Both the position numbers and the translations under genes were made by a program. 6,532 nt of DNA, taken from contig SIRY01000197.1 in the NCBI GenBank assembly GCA_004366215.1, forward strand, positions 1 through 6,532. Direction: 5' to 3'. The notes beneath the pieces were generated by a model that searched no databases, was not told the origin of the DNA, and saw only the letters and a program-made list of their open reading frames with translations. Below are positions 5,975 through 6,532 of the stretch, piece by piece. This stretch comes from Actinomycetota bacterium. Lineage in GTDB: Bacteria; Actinomycetota; Acidimicrobiia; Acidimicrobiales; Acidimicrobiaceae. Position 1 is the first letter of the stretch. Every line of letters starts with the position of its first letter.

Positions 5975-5992
5975 GCGCCCTCGACGGCGCGC
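5952..5992. terminator. Bidirectional hairpin spanning the overlapping stop codons
   Basis: GCGCGCCG (5952-5959) pairs perfectly with CGGCGCGC (5985-5992). Inside it AGGGC (5961-5965) pairs with GCCCT (5977-5981), and CC (5967-5968) with GG (5974-5975) across one A/C mismatch, leaving a five-base loop at 5969-5973. The repeat is centred at 5972, on the CTAG that holds both stop codons, so each strand's transcript can fold the same way at its own 3' end. No T-run flanks it on either side. It is a good candidate for a U-less two-way terminator. Confidence 0.55.
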
Positions 5993-6532
5993 CGCAAGGC
6001 CTCGAGCTCCTCGCGAAGCTCGCTTGGAAACCGATCGCCAAAGCTCGCGACGTGCTCCTGCACCGCCTCGAGTTCGGCGCGCAGCTCTGCTGGACGCGCA
6101 CCGAAGAGGTCCTCCCAGCTCGGCGCCGGGTCGAGTCCCCGTACGTCGAGTTCATCCCGAGCAGGCACGAGCCCGAAGGGGTGCGCCTCGCCGCGGGCAC
6201 GACCTGCGAGGCGGTCGACGATCCAGGCGAGCACTCGGCTGTTCTCGCCGTAACCTGGCCAGACGAACGAGCCGTCGGCCGCGCGGCGGAACCAGTTCAC
6301 GACGTAGATCCGCGGGGCGCGCTCTCCCGCGCGGTCCCCGACCTCGAGCCAGTGCCGGAAGTAGTCACCCATGTGGTAGCCACAGAACGGCAGCATCGCA
6401 AAGGGATCACGTCGAACCCGCCCGACGGCCCCCTCGGCCGCGGCGGTCGTCTCCGAGGCCATCGTCGCCCCGAGCCAGACCCCGTGCCGCCACGAACGCG
6501 CCTCTGCGACGAGCGGCACGGTGTCGAGATCG
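5971..6532 (-). CDS. pckG: Phosphoenolpyruvate carboxykinase (GTP), C-terminal fragment
   Basis: The minus-strand frame runs in from the right edge and ends at TAG (5973-5971), giving the last 186 residues. It opens with DTVPLVAEARSW-RHGVWLGATM, then SETTAAAEG, the mobile omega-lid of GTP-type enzymes. RRDPFAMLPFCGYHMGDYFRHW, VVNWFRR and FVWPGYGENSRVL follow, which are the nucleotide-binding region and its surroundings. The ending GDRFPSELREELEAL is also typical. The enzyme converts oxaloacetate and GTP to phosphoenolpyruvate, GDP and CO2, the entry step of gluconeogenesis, and acts in the cytoplasm. The P-loop and reactive-cysteine region lie outside the window. In FVWPGYGEN a Tyr (codon 6250-6252) takes the place of the Phe that stacks on guanine in the rat enzyme, a conservative change. 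The stop overlaps the MFS gene's stop. Identification is very secure. Confidence 0.96.
   Translation of the reverse strand, partial: DLDTVPLVAEARSWRHGVWLGATMASETTAAAEGAVGRVRRDPFAMLPFCGYHMGDYFRHWLEVGDRAGERAPRIYVVNWFRRAADGSFVWPGYGENSRVLAWIVDRLAGRARGEAHPFGLVPARDELDVRGLDPAPSWEDLFGARPAELRAELEAVQEHVASFGDRFPSELREELEALRRAVEGA

Overview
The window is GC-rich throughout (about 70% by eye) and tightly packed. It mixes ATG and GTG starts, has overlapping genes, and encodes a protein of the F420-dependent PPOX class, a GTP-type PEP carboxykinase and a streptomycete-like class IV aminotransferase. This points to a high-GC Actinomycetota chromosome. Placement below phylum is a guess (an Acidimicrobiia-like lineage would fit). 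I see no insertion sequence, tRNA, rRNA, CRISPR array or AT-rich island. It reads as ordinary chromosome, not a mobile region.

Layout. (1) A rightward pair: the C-terminal end of a gamma-glutamyltransferase-like protein (to 256), overlapped by 7 nt by a 529-residue AidB-like acyl-CoA dehydrogenase (250-1839). (2) A 702-bp interval (1840-2541) with no convincing gene. It lies between convergent 3' ends and holds several short hairpins, including candidate terminators. (3) A leftward pair: a class IV aminotransferase (4263 to 3433), then 24 nt later an XdhC/CoxI-family molybdoenzyme maturation factor (3408 to 2542). (4) A 55-bp divergent intergenic region (4264-4318) whose single TAACCTA element can serve as a -10 box in both directions. 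Rightward it predicts a leaderless transcript starting on the ATG. (5) A rightward pair: a PPOX-class, probably F420-dependent, oxidoreductase (4319-4708) and an MFS transporter related to the fosmidomycin-resistance (FSR) type (4739-5974). (6) The C-terminal 186 residues of GTP-dependent PEP carboxykinase on the minus strand (6532 to 5971). Its TAG stop overlaps the transporter's TAG stop inside one CTAG palindrome.

How they fit together. Each neighbouring pair is close enough to be co-transcribed, but no pathway links the whole window. PEP carboxykinase belongs to gluconeogenesis and the acyl-CoA dehydrogenase to acyl-CoA oxidation. The XdhC-like protein would serve a molybdenum hydroxylase encoded elsewhere. 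The PPOX/MFS pair could modify and export a small molecule, but that is only inference.

The most distinctive points are structural. A 41-nt inverted repeat is centred on the shared stop codons of the transporter and PEP carboxykinase genes (5952-5992) and looks like a two-way terminator built from coding sequence. The symmetric, apparently leaderless divergent promoter at 4307-4313 is the second. I found no clear previously undescribed system.
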